Positions 26,278 to 33,932 of a stretch of 64,000 bases of DNA are shown in pieces. The notes beneath the pieces are model-generated. The model did not search any database. It was not told where the DNA came from and saw nothing but the letters and a program-made list of their open reading frames with translations. The position numbers and the translations under genes were made by a program. The stretch spans positions 62,001-126,000 of the forward strand of contig NZ_JAMBNP010000012.1 in NCBI RefSeq assembly GCF_023715145.1. Reading direction: 5' to 3'. Source of the DNA: Paenibacillus glycanilyticus. GTDB taxonomy: Bacteria; Bacillota; Bacilli; Paenibacillales; Paenibacillaceae. The first letter of the stretch is position 1; each line of letters starts with the position of its first letter.

Positions 26278-27029
26278 TGAAGCTGGTGAAGGATAACCTG
26301 CCCATTCTCCTGTTTATATTGCTGCTCGCGGCAGCTTGGGAGCTCTCGACCCGTATATTTCATATTCCGTCTTACATCATTCCACGGCTTTCGGATGTGT
26401 TTGCCGCACTTGGACATCATGCGGCCCTGCTGAGCAAGCATTTTGCCCTGACGCTGTGGGAAGCGCTGCTTGGACTTGCGTTCTCGGTTGTCTTCGGCGT
26501 ATTGTCTGCTGTTTGGATCGACAGCTCCAGCCTAGCGCGAAAGACCATATACCCGCTGATCGTCGCTTCGCAGACGGTGCCGATCATCGCGCTGTCCCCC
26601 ATTATGGTGATGTGGTTCGGCTACGAGATGGGAAGCAAAGTTGCGGTTGTTATATTGTTTACGTTTTTCCCGGTTGCGGTGAATACGGCGGACGGCTTCC
26701 GCATGGCCGACCGCGAGATTGGGGAGCTGCTTCGTTCGATGGGGGCAGGCAAGGCGCAGCTGTTTCTAAAGTGGAAGATCCCCTCGGCCCTGCCGTCCTT
26801 CTTCACCGGCCTCAAGATGGCAGCGGCCATCAGCGTTGGCGGCGCGACCCTTGGGGAATGGCTTGGAGGCGAATCGGGACTTGGCGTGTATACCAAGCGG
26901 GCGGCCAATATGCTTCGCGGCGATGATGTATTCGCTGGCGTGCTGCTGCTGTCGCTGATGGGAGTCGCCCTGTTTGTTGCCGCGCAATTCATAGAAAGAC
27001 TGGTGCTTGGGCGCCGGCAAGCTAGATAA
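26277..27029 (+). CDS. thiX: Formyl-aminopyrimidine ABC importer permease ThiX
   Basis: 250 residues, about six helices; starts within the thiZ stop (ATGA). The docking loop is GELLRSMGAGKAQLFLKWKIP near residues 149-169, the EAA-type loop of SsuC/ThiX permeases, and VPIIALSPIMVMWFGYEMGSK is the conserved preceding segment. The first copy of the locus A leader repeat begins directly after its stop codon. Confidence 0.9.
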   Translation: MKLVKDNLPILLFILLLAAAWELSTRIFHIPSYIIPRLSDVFAALGHHAALLSKHFALTLWEALLGLAFSVVFGVLSAVWIDSSSLARKTIYPLIVASQTVPIIALSPIMVMWFGYEMGSKVAVVILFTFFPVAVNTADGFRMADREIGELLRSMGAGKAQLFLKWKIPSALPSFFTGLKMAAAISVGGATLGEWLGGESGLGVYTKRAANMLRGDDVFAGVLLLSLMGVALFVAAQFIERLVLGRRQAR

Positions 27030-27200
27030 ATGCCAATATGGCTGGAGTCAGCCATCTAAGAAGGCATAAATGCTTACGAAGTGAGAATTGCCATTATGGC
27101 TGGAGTCAGCCATCTGAGAAGGCAATTCTTAAGTTCATGCTTACGAAGTGAGAATTGCCATTATGGCTGGAGTCAGCCATCTGAGAAGGCAATTCTTTTA
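27030..27200 (+). repeat. Leader repeat locus A, upstream of thiY (two full copies and one partial)
   Basis: The partial copy (27030-27066) lacks the head. Full copies start at 27070 and 27137 (period 67). Each has the head ATGCTTACGAAG, then AGAATTGCC pairing with GGCAATTCT, with an inner hairpin TGGCTG-GAGT-CAGCCA. The last copy runs into TTTTAAAAGGAGA, the ribosome site of thiY. It lies inside the thi operon between thiX and thiY. Confidence 0.95.
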
Positions 27201-27217
27201 AAAGGAGATATTCACTT

Positions 27218-28237
27218 ATGTTCAGGACTAATAATCGATTCATGAAATCAGGATTAGCCGTGGGGCTCATATTCGCTTTGCTGTTGTCAGCTTGCTCTTC
27301 GGAGAAGAACAGCAGCACCGGCGGCAGCTCGGAGAAACAAACAGAAGAGTTCACCGTTCTGCTGGACTGGTATCCAAATGCGGTACATACCTTTTTGTAT
27401 GCGGCGGAGGAGCAAGGGTATTTTGAAGAAGAGGGCCTTAAGGTCAAGCTTCAGACGCCCGCCGATACGAATGACGCCTTGAAGCTGGTCGCTACGGGCA
27501 AAGCCGATCTGGCGCTCAGCTATCAGATTCAAGTTGCGGTTGCGCGGTCGGAGGATATTCCGGTTGTATCGGTTGGGGCAATCGTCCGCCATCCGCTTAA
27601 TCAGCTGTTTGTCTCGGAGGAGTCGGGGATCAAGAGCCCCAAGGATCTGGCCGGCAAAAAAATCGGCTATCCTTCCCTCCCGCTGGATGAAGCAATCGTA
27701 AACACGATGGTGGAGGCCGATGGCGGGGATTCGTCGAAATTAGATTACGTAGATATCGGCTGGGATCTGATACCTGCAATGACAACAAACCGCGTAGATG
27801 GTATTATCGGTGGTTATATCAATCATGAGAAGCTGCTGCTGGAGAAGGAAGGCGAGAAGCTGACGGCGTTTAACCCGGCGGATTACGGCGTTCCTGATTA
27901 TTACGAGCTGGTGCTGACGGCAAGCGAGAAGGAGCTGGAGGGCAAAGGCGACGCGATCAAACGTTTCCTCGCGGCGGCGGCCAAAGGCCAGGAGTATACG
28001 GCCAGCCATCCGGACGAAGCGCTGAAGCTGCTGCTCGACAAGCAGAGCACCGACTTCCCGCTGGATGCGGATATCGAGAAGCAAAGCCTGGCTATTCTCC
28101 TTCCTTTGATGGATGCGGGCGAGGAACCGTTTGGCAGCCAGTCCGAGGATTCCTGGAATAAGGTAATCGGCTGGCTGACGGAGCATGGTCAGATCACGAA
28201 GCCGGTGAAGGCGGCGGATGCTTTCCGCAACTTGTAG
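27218..28237 (+). CDS. thiY: Formyl-aminopyrimidine-binding lipoprotein ThiY
   Basis: 339 residues; signal peptide with lipobox LLSAC (Cys at about residue 27), then a Ser-rich linker. NMT1/THI5-like domain: TVLLDWYPNAVHTFLYAAEEQGYFEEEGL near residues 45-73 and the DLALSYQIQVAVARSEDIPVV segment around 103-123 are typical of ThiY. It captures N-formyl-aminopyrimidine outside the cell for ThiXZ. Its ribosome site is joined to the upstream repeat array, so its expression relative to thiZX may be set there (inference). Confidence 0.92.
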   Translation: MFRTNNRFMKSGLAVGLIFALLLSACSSEKNSSTGGSSEKQTEEFTVLLDWYPNAVHTFLYAAEEQGYFEEEGLKVKLQTPADTNDALKLVATGKADLALSYQIQVAVARSEDIPVVSVGAIVRHPLNQLFVSEESGIKSPKDLAGKKIGYPSLPLDEAIVNTMVEADGGDSSKLDYVDIGWDLIPAMTTNRVDGIIGGYINHEKLLLEKEGEKLTAFNPADYGVPDYYELVLTASEKELEGKGDAIKRFLAAAAKGQEYTASHPDEALKLLLDKQSTDFPLDADIEKQSLAILLPLMDAGEEPFGSQSEDSWNKVIGWLTEHGQITKPVKAADAFRNL

Positions 28238-28250
28238 GCAATATTGGTTG

Positions 28251-28380
28251 ATGCTTACGAAGCAAGAATCGCCACAATGGCCTTAAAGAGGCCATTTCTG
28301 TGACAATTCTTTAAGCGAATGCTTACGAAGCAAGAATCGCCACAATGGCCTTAAAGAGGCCATTTCTGTGACAATTCTTT
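28251..28380 (+). repeat. Leader repeat locus B, upstream of thiF (two copies)
   Basis: Copies start at 28251 and 28319 (period 68). Head ATGCTTACGAAGCAAGAAT, outer arm ending GTGACAATTCTT, and a perfect inner hairpin ATGGCCT-TAAAG-AGGCCAT. The second copy ends TTCTTTTTAGGAGG, which is the thiF ribosome site. Confidence 0.95.
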
Positions 28381-28396
28381 TTAGGAGGTTTGACGG

Positions 28397-29419
28397 ATGG
28401 ACGAGAGACTGGAGAGATATTCAAGACAAATGCTGTTTGCGCCAATCGGCGAAATAGGTCAGCGGAAGCTGAGCGAGAGCTCGGTCTGCGTCATCGGAAT
28501 GGGCGCGCTTGGCACCGTGCTGGCCAATCATATGGTTCGGGCGGGTGTTGGCAAGGTCCGCATTGTAGACCGTGATTATGTGGAGAAAAGCAACCTGCAG
28601 CGTCAGATGCTGTACGACGAGGATGATGTGCGGGAGGGCTATCCGAAGGCAATCGCCGCGGAACGCAAGCTCCGCCGGATTAATTCCGATGTGCAGGTCG
28701 AGGCCATTGTGGCCGATGTGACGGTTCACAATATAGATGATCTTCTGGAGGGAATGGACCTGGTGCTGGACGGCACGGATAACTTCCAGACCCGGTTCCT
28801 GCTCAATGACGCCTGCTTCCGCAAAGGTATTCCGTTCACGTACGGCGGCGCGGTCAGCTCGCGCGGCATGAGCGCGATTCTGGTGCCGGGCAAGACGCCA
28901 TGCCTGCGCTGCTTCCTCCCGTCGGCGGACAGCGGCGGCCAGACCTGCGATACGATTGGCGTTATCGCCCCCGTTGTTGATATTGTCGCTTCCTACCAAG
29001 CGGTTGAGGCGCTTAAATATTTGGTTGAGGCCGCCGGGGCGAGACGGAGCAGCCTGGTTACGTTTGATCTATGGAGTAACTACTATTACGAGATGAAGCT
29101 TGGCGAGGCGAAGAAAGACTGCCCTTGCTGCCAGCTGAAGGAATATCCGGCACTGCAGGTGACGGAGACGGATCAGACGGTGTCCTTATGCGGCCGCAGC
29201 ACCGTTCAGATCAGCGGGCACGGTCCGCTTGACCTGGGCCTATGGAGCAAACGGCTGGAGCCGGCCGGGGTGAAGGTAGAACGGAATGCTTATTTGCTTA
29301 AGGCGGAGCTGCCGGAAGGAGAACGGCTTGTGTTGTTCCCGGACGGAAGGGTGCTTGTGCAGGGGACAGAGGATATGGTCCGTGCCAAGACGCTGTACGC
29401 GAGATACATTGGTTATTAA
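28397..29419 (+). CDS. thiF: ThiF/MoeB-type adenylyltransferase for ThiS activation
   Basis: 340 residues; AGGAGG before the ATG. E1-like Rossmann motif VIGMGALGTVLANHMVRAG (residues 33-51), DRDYVEKSNLQRQMLY with the Arg that holds ATP, LDGTDNFQTRFLLND, and two zinc Cys pairs (PCLRC and CPCC). It adenylates the C-terminal Gly of ThiS. The last ~70 residues extend beyond the catalytic core. The gene order thiF-thiE-thiS-thiG puts the sulfur-carrier genes together. In some genomes the same protein also serves MoaD. Confidence 0.92.
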   Translation: MDERLERYSRQMLFAPIGEIGQRKLSESSVCVIGMGALGTVLANHMVRAGVGKVRIVDRDYVEKSNLQRQMLYDEDDVREGYPKAIAAERKLRRINSDVQVEAIVADVTVHNIDDLLEGMDLVLDGTDNFQTRFLLNDACFRKGIPFTYGGAVSSRGMSAILVPGKTPCLRCFLPSADSGGQTCDTIGVIAPVVDIVASYQAVEALKYLVEAAGARRSSLVTFDLWSNYYYEMKLGEAKKDCPCCQLKEYPALQVTETDQTVSLCGRSTVQISGHGPLDLGLWSKRLEPAGVKVERNAYLLKAELPEGERLVLFPDGRVLVQGTEDMVRAKTLYARYIGY

Positions 29420-29449
29420 GAAACGAACATCAGAGGAGATGAGAGCAGG

Positions 29450-30094
29450 ATGAAGGATTTTCGTCTGTATGCGATCACAGGAGAGCAGTTCCACCCCGGC
29501 CGCGACATGCTGGAAGTAATGGAGGAAGCGATCAAGGGCGGCGTAGACATCGTTCAGCTGCGGGACAAAGACGGCAGCCCCGAGGAAGTGCTGCGTAAAG
29601 CGAAGGCATTGCGCGAACTGACGCGGAAATACGGCGTGACGTTTATTGTAAACGACTATATCGATATTGCTCTGGAAGTAGACGCGGACGGCGTCCATCT
29701 CGGACAAAATGACGTCACGCTTACAGAAGCAAGACGGCGCGTCGGAGACAAGATTATCGGCATTTCCACTCATGCGATTGAAGAGGCGCTGCTCGCCGAA
29801 GAACAGGGCGCCGATTATATCGGCGTTGGACCGGTATTCCCGACAAAGACCAAAGTGGATGTTGTGGACCCGGTAACGGTTGCGTATGTTCAGCAGGTGG
29901 CGGAGCGGGTCCGGATTCCTTTTGTCGCGATTGGCGGAATTAAGCTGAGCAATGTGGATGAAGTGCTTGCGGCGGGAGCAACCCGGATCTGTGCGGTAAG
30001 CGAAATCGTCGGAAGCACCGATGTTGCCGGCACCTGCCAGGCCTTCCTCCGCAAGCTGGAAGGAGCGGGAGAGTCTCATGCAGCTCATCATTAA
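29450..30094 (+). CDS. thiE: Thiamine-phosphate synthase ThiE
   Basis: 214 residues with AGGAGATGAGAG upstream. The TIM-barrel motifs fit ThiE: VDIVQLRDK, FIVNDYIDIALEVDADGVHLGQND, GADYIGVGPVFPTKTK and VAIGGI. The PT(K/D)TK loop after GPVFPT binds the pyrophosphate in genuine ThiE and distinguishes it from TenI. It joins HMP-PP with the thiazole phosphate. The last 17 bp overlap thiS. Confidence 0.93.
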   Translation: MKDFRLYAITGEQFHPGRDMLEVMEEAIKGGVDIVQLRDKDGSPEEVLRKAKALRELTRKYGVTFIVNDYIDIALEVDADGVHLGQNDVTLTEARRRVGDKIIGISTHAIEEALLAEEQGADYIGVGPVFPTKTKVDVVDPVTVAYVQQVAERVRIPFVAIGGIKLSNVDEVLAAGATRICAVSEIVGSTDVAGTCQAFLRKLEGAGESHAAHH

Positions 30095-30275
30095 TGGCGA
30101 GGCAACGGAACTCGAAGCCGGTACGATTTCGGATGTCATTCGTCATTTTGGCCTGGAAGAGAGGCCGGTTGTCGTAGAAGCGGACGGAGAGATTGTGTCG
30201 AAGGAACAATGGCCGGCTATCGAAGTGCGGCCGCTGATGAAGATCGAGCTGGTTCATTTTGTCGGGGGAGGCTGA
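30078..30275 (+). CDS. thiS: Sulfur carrier protein ThiS
   Basis: 65 residues from the ATG at 30078, with GGAGCGGGAG just upstream; the open frame is longer but this start matches ThiS (MQLIINGEATEL). Ubiquitin-like fold ending VHFVGGG; the C-terminal Gly-Gly is the site adenylated by ThiF and turned into thiocarboxylate. Overlaps both thiE and, in extended frame, thiG, which suggests translational coupling. Confidence 0.93.
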   Translation: MQLIINGEATELEAGTISDVIRHFGLEERPVVVEADGEIVSKEQWPAIEVRPLMKIELVHFVGGG

Positions 30276-30282
30276 GCGTGGG

Positions 30283-31062
30283 ATGAAGAAGGATGTATGG
30301 CATATCGGGGGACATGAGCTCACCTCGCGGTTTTTTATCGGGACGGGATTATTCCCAAGCCCTTATGTGCAGAAGGAAGCGATCCGGGAGTCGGGAGCAG
30401 AGGTACTGACCTTTGCAATCCGCCGGATTAACCTGGCTTCAACCGAAGATGATTCCATTCTGCAGCATGTGGAAGGCGAAGCATTCCGCTTCCTGCCTAA
30501 TACGTCAGGCGCCAGCACGGCGGAGGAAGCCGTTCGCATTGCCCGGCTGGCGCGCGCTTCGGGGCTGAGCGACTGGATTAAGGTAGAGATCAGCGCCAAT
30601 GAGCGCACGCTGCTGCCCGATCCGATGGAGACGCTGAAGGCAACGGAAATTCTCGTGAAGGAAGGCTTCACGGTGCTGCCCTACACATCAGATGACCCGA
30701 TTCTTTGCAAAAGGCTCGAGGAGGCCGGCGCAGCCGCGGTTATGCCGGGCGCCGCGCCAATCGGCACGGGGCTTGGCATTCTAAATCCGTATAATATCGG
30801 TCTGATCGTGGAGGAAGCGAAGGTGCCGATAATCGTGGACGCCGGACTTGGATCGGTAACGGACGTGGCACAGGCGATGGAGCTTGGCGTGTCGGGCGTC
30901 TTGATGAATACGCCGGTTGCCAAGGCGAAGGACCCCGTCTCAATGGCCCGGGCCATGAGGCTGGCGATTGAAGCAGGCCGTCTGTCGTATCTGTCGGGGC
31001 GGATCTCGAAGAAGCGTTACGCATCGGCAAGCAGCGGACATGAGCAGTTTATCGTGAAATAA
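30283..31062 (+). CDS. thiG: Thiazole synthase ThiG
   Basis: 259 residues from ATG 30283. ThiG signatures: SRFFIGTGLFPSP at the N-terminus, VLTFAIRRINL, FRFLPNTSGASTAEEAVRIARLAR, WIKVEISANERTLLPDPMETLKA (the Lys that forms the imine with the sugar is in IKVE), and the C-terminal DAGLGSVTDVAQAMELGVSGVLMNTPVA phosphate site. Makes the thiazole ring from 1-deoxyxylulose 5-phosphate, ThiS-thiocarboxylate and dehydroglycine, the last supplied by the adjacent ThiO. Confidence 0.96.
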   Translation: MKKDVWHIGGHELTSRFFIGTGLFPSPYVQKEAIRESGAEVLTFAIRRINLASTEDDSILQHVEGEAFRFLPNTSGASTAEEAVRIARLARASGLSDWIKVEISANERTLLPDPMETLKATEILVKEGFTVLPYTSDDPILCKRLEEAGAAAVMPGAAPIGTGLGILNPYNIGLIVEEAKVPIIVDAGLGSVTDVAQAMELGVSGVLMNTPVAKAKDPVSMARAMRLAIEAGRLSYLSGRISKKRYASASSGHEQFIVK

Positions 31063-31093
31063 CCTACCTGATATATAGAAAGCTGGTTTAACC

Positions 31094-32200
31094 ATGGGAG
31101 AAACAATTGTCGTAATGGGCGGAGGCGTAGTAGGTCTCTCCTGCGCCTTCGAGCTTCAGAAGCGCGGCCATCAAGCGATTGTGCTGGAGATTGGCCGCTG
31201 CGGAGGGCAGGCTTCAGGTGCTGCTGCCGGGATGCTGGCTCCTTACTCGGAAAACGTAGAAGGACCGGATGATTTCTTCCGTCTATGCAGACAAAGTCTG
31301 GAGCTGTATCCTTCCTGGCGGGATGAGGTCAGGAAGATATCCGGGCGGACTTTCGAATATACCGATTCGGGCAGTCTCTATATTGCCTACCATGAGGCAG
31401 ACCGTCTGGCACTCGAAGGACGGCGCCTCTGGCAGAACGAGCATGGGTCAAGCGGGGTTGTGCTGGAGGGGGATGAGCTGTTCCGTCAGGAGCCGATGCT
31501 CTCCCGCGAGGTGAAGGCCGCTCTGTACACGCCCGAAGAAAGCCATGTTTACGCGCCGGACTATGTTCTGGCGCTTGAGCATGCCTGCCGGTTAACCGGC
31601 GTTCAGATCTTTGATCAGCTTGGCAGGGTGTCGGTTGCGGAATGGCGCAACAACGTCGTTCTCGCTTCGCGGGATGGACGGAGGTTTACCGGCGACCGCC
31701 TGGTCGTCAGCTCCGGCGCCTGGGCACAGGAGCTGGAAGAGGAATTTGGCATCCGGATTCCGGTCTACCCGATCCGTGGCCAGATCTGCGCTTATGAGGC
31801 GGAAGTGAAGCCGGTGCAGCATATGGTGTTCTGCAATCAGGGGTATCTCGTTGCGAAAGCGAACGGAACGCTAGTATGCGGAGCCTCCGAGGATGTGGCG
31901 GGCTTTGATACAACCGTAACGGAGCGGGGAATTGAAAGGCTGCGCAAATGGAACAAGCAGGCGTTCCCGTTCCTGGCGGAGAGGGAGCCGTTCCACCGCT
32001 GGGCGGGCCTCCGGCCCTCCACGCAGGATGGGTTCCCGCTGCTTGGGCCGCTGCGGGAATCCGCAGGCCGCGTCGTCATGGCGGCGGGTCATTACCGCAA
32101 CGGCATATTGCTCAGCCCGGTAACGGCACGGGTTGTTGCCGATTATATCGATCACGGCAGCAGGCTGCCGGCTTTTGCGCCGGAACGGTTTACCATATAA
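31094..32200 (+). CDS. thiO: Glycine oxidase ThiO
   Basis: 368 residues. FAD dinucleotide-binding motif VVMGGGVVGLSCAFELQKRGH (residues 6-26) followed by GGQASGAAAGMLAPYSE, the glycine-oxidase active-site entrance, and the C-terminal WAGLRPSTQDGFPLLGPL with AAGHYRNGILLSP. Oxidises glycine with O2 to dehydroglycine for ThiG. Found in aerobic Bacillota in place of ThiH. Thirty bp after thiG; 59 bp before thiD. Confidence 0.94.
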   Translation: MGETIVVMGGGVVGLSCAFELQKRGHQAIVLEIGRCGGQASGAAAGMLAPYSENVEGPDDFFRLCRQSLELYPSWRDEVRKISGRTFEYTDSGSLYIAYHEADRLALEGRRLWQNEHGSSGVVLEGDELFRQEPMLSREVKAALYTPEESHVYAPDYVLALEHACRLTGVQIFDQLGRVSVAEWRNNVVLASRDGRRFTGDRLVVSSGAWAQELEEEFGIRIPVYPIRGQICAYEAEVKPVQHMVFCNQGYLVAKANGTLVCGASEDVAGFDTTVTERGIERLRKWNKQAFPFLAEREPFHRWAGLRPSTQDGFPLLGPLRESAGRVVMAAGHYRNGILLSPVTARVVADYIDHGSRLPAFAPERFTI

Positions 32201-32259
32201 GAATTTATAAGAGATTGAAGTTTTCTCGCCTATTAAACGATAAACGGGGTGAAGCATAG

Positions 32260-33087
32260 ATGGCGGAGTACATAAACGGGAACGTGGCCCGGGCACTGAC
32301 GATTGCCGGCTCGGACAGCGGCGGCGGAGCCGGCATTCAGGCGGATTTGAAGACCTTCCAAGAGCTTGGCGCGTACGGGATGTCTGCTCTAACGGCGATT
32401 ACCGCCCAAAATACGCTTGGCGTACAGGGCGTTTTCCCGCTGGCTAAGGAAGCGGTCAAAGCGCAGATTCACTCTGTCGGCAGCGATATCGGCGTTGATG
32501 CGCTGAAGACGGGAATGCTGTTCAGCGCCGAGATTATTGAGGAAGTGGCCGAGGCCATTGCTTATTTCGGCTGGACGAAGGTTGTCGTTGATCCTGTTAT
32601 GATCGCGAAGGGCGGGGCATCTCTCTTGCAGGCAGATGCCGTCCGGTCACTGACCCGGAAGCTGCTGCCGCATACGATGATTGTTACGCCCAACATCCCC
32701 GAGGCAGAATATTTGACGGGGATGGCGATTCGCAACAAATCGGATAAGCTGGAAGCGGCAAAGAAGCTGATTGGCTTTGGTGCCAGGTATGTCTTAATTA
32801 AAGGCGGTCATGAAGCCGGTGATGAAGCGGTTGATCTGTTGTTTGACGGCAGCGGTTGCTCCGAACTGTCGGGCAAACGAATCGATACCGAGCGCACGCA
32901 TGGCACGGGCTGCACCTACTCGGCTGCGTTAACCGCCGGTCTTGCTCAAGGGCTTGGCATCGAAGAAGCCGTGCATCAGGCAAAAGCTTATATTCAAGCC
33001 GCCATCGAGGATGGGATTGCGATCGGCGGCGGTCACGGACCAACCAACCACTGGGCATACCGCAAGAGAGGGCTTGTCACCAGGTAG
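32260..33087 (+). CDS. thiD: HMP / HMP-phosphate kinase ThiD
   Basis: 275 residues, GGGGTGAAG before the ATG. Ribokinase-like ThiD motifs: ALTIAGSDSGGGAGIQADLKTFQELGAYGMSALTAITAQNT near residues 12-52, VVVDPVMIAKGGASLL, TPNIPEAEYLTG and the anion-hole THGTGCTYSAALTAGLA near 206-222. It phosphorylates HMP produced by TenA twice to HMP-PP for ThiE. Last gene of the operon. No thiC lies in the window, so de novo HMP synthesis would need thiC elsewhere. Confidence 0.95.
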   Translation: MAEYINGNVARALTIAGSDSGGGAGIQADLKTFQELGAYGMSALTAITAQNTLGVQGVFPLAKEAVKAQIHSVGSDIGVDALKTGMLFSAEIIEEVAEAIAYFGWTKVVVDPVMIAKGGASLLQADAVRSLTRKLLPHTMIVTPNIPEAEYLTGMAIRNKSDKLEAAKKLIGFGARYVLIKGGHEAGDEAVDLLFDGSGCSELSGKRIDTERTHGTGCTYSAALTAGLAQGLGIEEAVHQAKAYIQAAIEDGIAIGGGHGPTNHWAYRKRGLVTR

Positions 33088-33144
33088 CAGGACAAGTTAT
33101 GTCCTAATTCCGCTTTTCACATCATACATATGTGATAGAGGAGC

Positions 33145-33504
33145 GTGAATAAGGTGGAAGATAAGACGGTCAAACGGTATTATCAGCTCAAGCAAAAGCA
33201 GAAGGAAATTGAACAGGAATTATCCGAGCTGCGCGGCGAGATTGTACAGCACTGTGCAGGACTGGAGCTCTCCGAGCTGGAAGTAGGCAGCTACAAGATT
33301 AAGATCATTTCACAGGAACGCAAGGAATTCGATGAGGCTAAGCTGTTCGCCGCTCTGCCGGATGCTGAAGTATGGCGGCTGCTCTCGAAGCCCGATACCT
33401 CCAAGATCGCGGGACTGATTAAGCTGAATGTCATTTCGGAAGAGACCATTAAGGATACGTATTCGGTTAAGCAATTATCTCTTCTTCAGGTGGATAAAAA
33501 ATGA
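33145..33504 (+). CDS. Small coiled-coil protein of unknown function
   Basis: 119 residues; GAGGAG lies upstream of the GTG at 33145 (a second GTG at 33154 is an alternative). The first ~35 residues form a charged coiled coil (YYQLKQKQKEIEQELSELRGEI), followed by an alpha/beta part with YKIKIISQERKEFDEAKLFAAL and a VWRLLSKPDTSKIAGLIK helix. No family recognised. It could be read through from thiD (57 bp gap) or belong to the same transcript; no terminator is obvious between them. Confidence 0.7.
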   Translation: MNKVEDKTVKRYYQLKQKQKEIEQELSELRGEIVQHCAGLELSELEVGSYKIKIISQERKEFDEAKLFAALPDAEVWRLLSKPDTSKIAGLIKLNVISEETIKDTYSVKQLSLLQVDKK

Positions 33505-33585
33505 TGAATTACCGCCCGGTCCGTTGGCGAACTCAGCAAATGAGCTTCCCTTTCGAACATGGGCTATTTTTTTACTGATTAATTG

Positions 33586-33613
33586 TTGACAATATTAAGA
33601 ATTGTGAGATAAT
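33586..33613 (+). promoter_or_regulatory. Promoter of the c-di-AMP riboswitch transcript
   Basis: TTGACA (33586-33591), 16 bp, GATAAT (33608-33613); the riboswitch starts about 10 bp later. Confidence 0.7.
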
Positions 33614-33621
33614 TATAATAA

Positions 33622-33741
33622 GCTTAGTTCTCGGCGATGCCGAGAAGCGGGGAAACCAATCTTTTGGGGCGAATCAGCCGGTATTTGGCTGTAGGGAACC
33701 ATCTATCCCGAGTCCGTCAGCTAACCTCGTCAGCTTTAAGA
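33622..33741 (+). ncRNA. c-di-AMP riboswitch (ydaO/yuaA type)
   Basis: Conserved blocks in order: CGGGGAAACCAATC, TTTTGGGGCGAATC, TAGGGAACC, TATCCCGAGTCCGTCAGC and CTAACCTCGTCAGC. These match the ydaO aptamer (GGGGAACC, GGGGTGAATC, CCCGAACCCGACAGCTAACCTCG). It senses the cell-wall and potassium second messenger c-di-AMP and typically stops transcription when the ligand is bound. A terminator follows 31 bp later, before a KamA-like gene. Confidence 0.93.
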
Positions 33742-33772
33742 TGGGTCTTTTGCGCATATTTTGCAAAACGAC

Positions 33773-33795
33773 AGACCCTACGAAGGGTCTTTTTC
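33773..33795 (+). terminator. Terminator of the c-di-AMP riboswitch platform
   Basis: AGACCCT (33773-33779) pairs with AGGGTCT (33784-33790), then TTTTTC. The upstream GGGTCT at 33753-33758 could pair with the same AGACCC as an antiterminator. Confidence 0.85.
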
Positions 33796-33817
33796 TGTTT
33801 TAAAGGCCCAAAACGCA

Positions 33818-33860
33818 CACAGACCATGATCATGCTCTGTGCTGCGGGGGTCTTTTTTTT
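33818..33860 (+). terminator. Possible second terminator before the KamA-like gene
   Basis: CACAGA with an inner CATGATCATG palindrome pairs with TCTGTG, then GGGGGTC and eight T. The stem next to the T run is less regular than in the first terminator. Confidence 0.55.
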
Positions 33861-33932
33861 CATTTTTCGTGGAGGTGGGATGGACTTCCCGGCATAGGTG
33901 ATGCTTCTAATAACCTTTTGGAGGGATGGGAA

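Noticed and set aside
27030..27200. Repeats as a CRISPR or as an insertion-sequence end
   Set aside because: There is no spacer diversity and no transposase or target-site duplication; the arrays end in ribosome sites.
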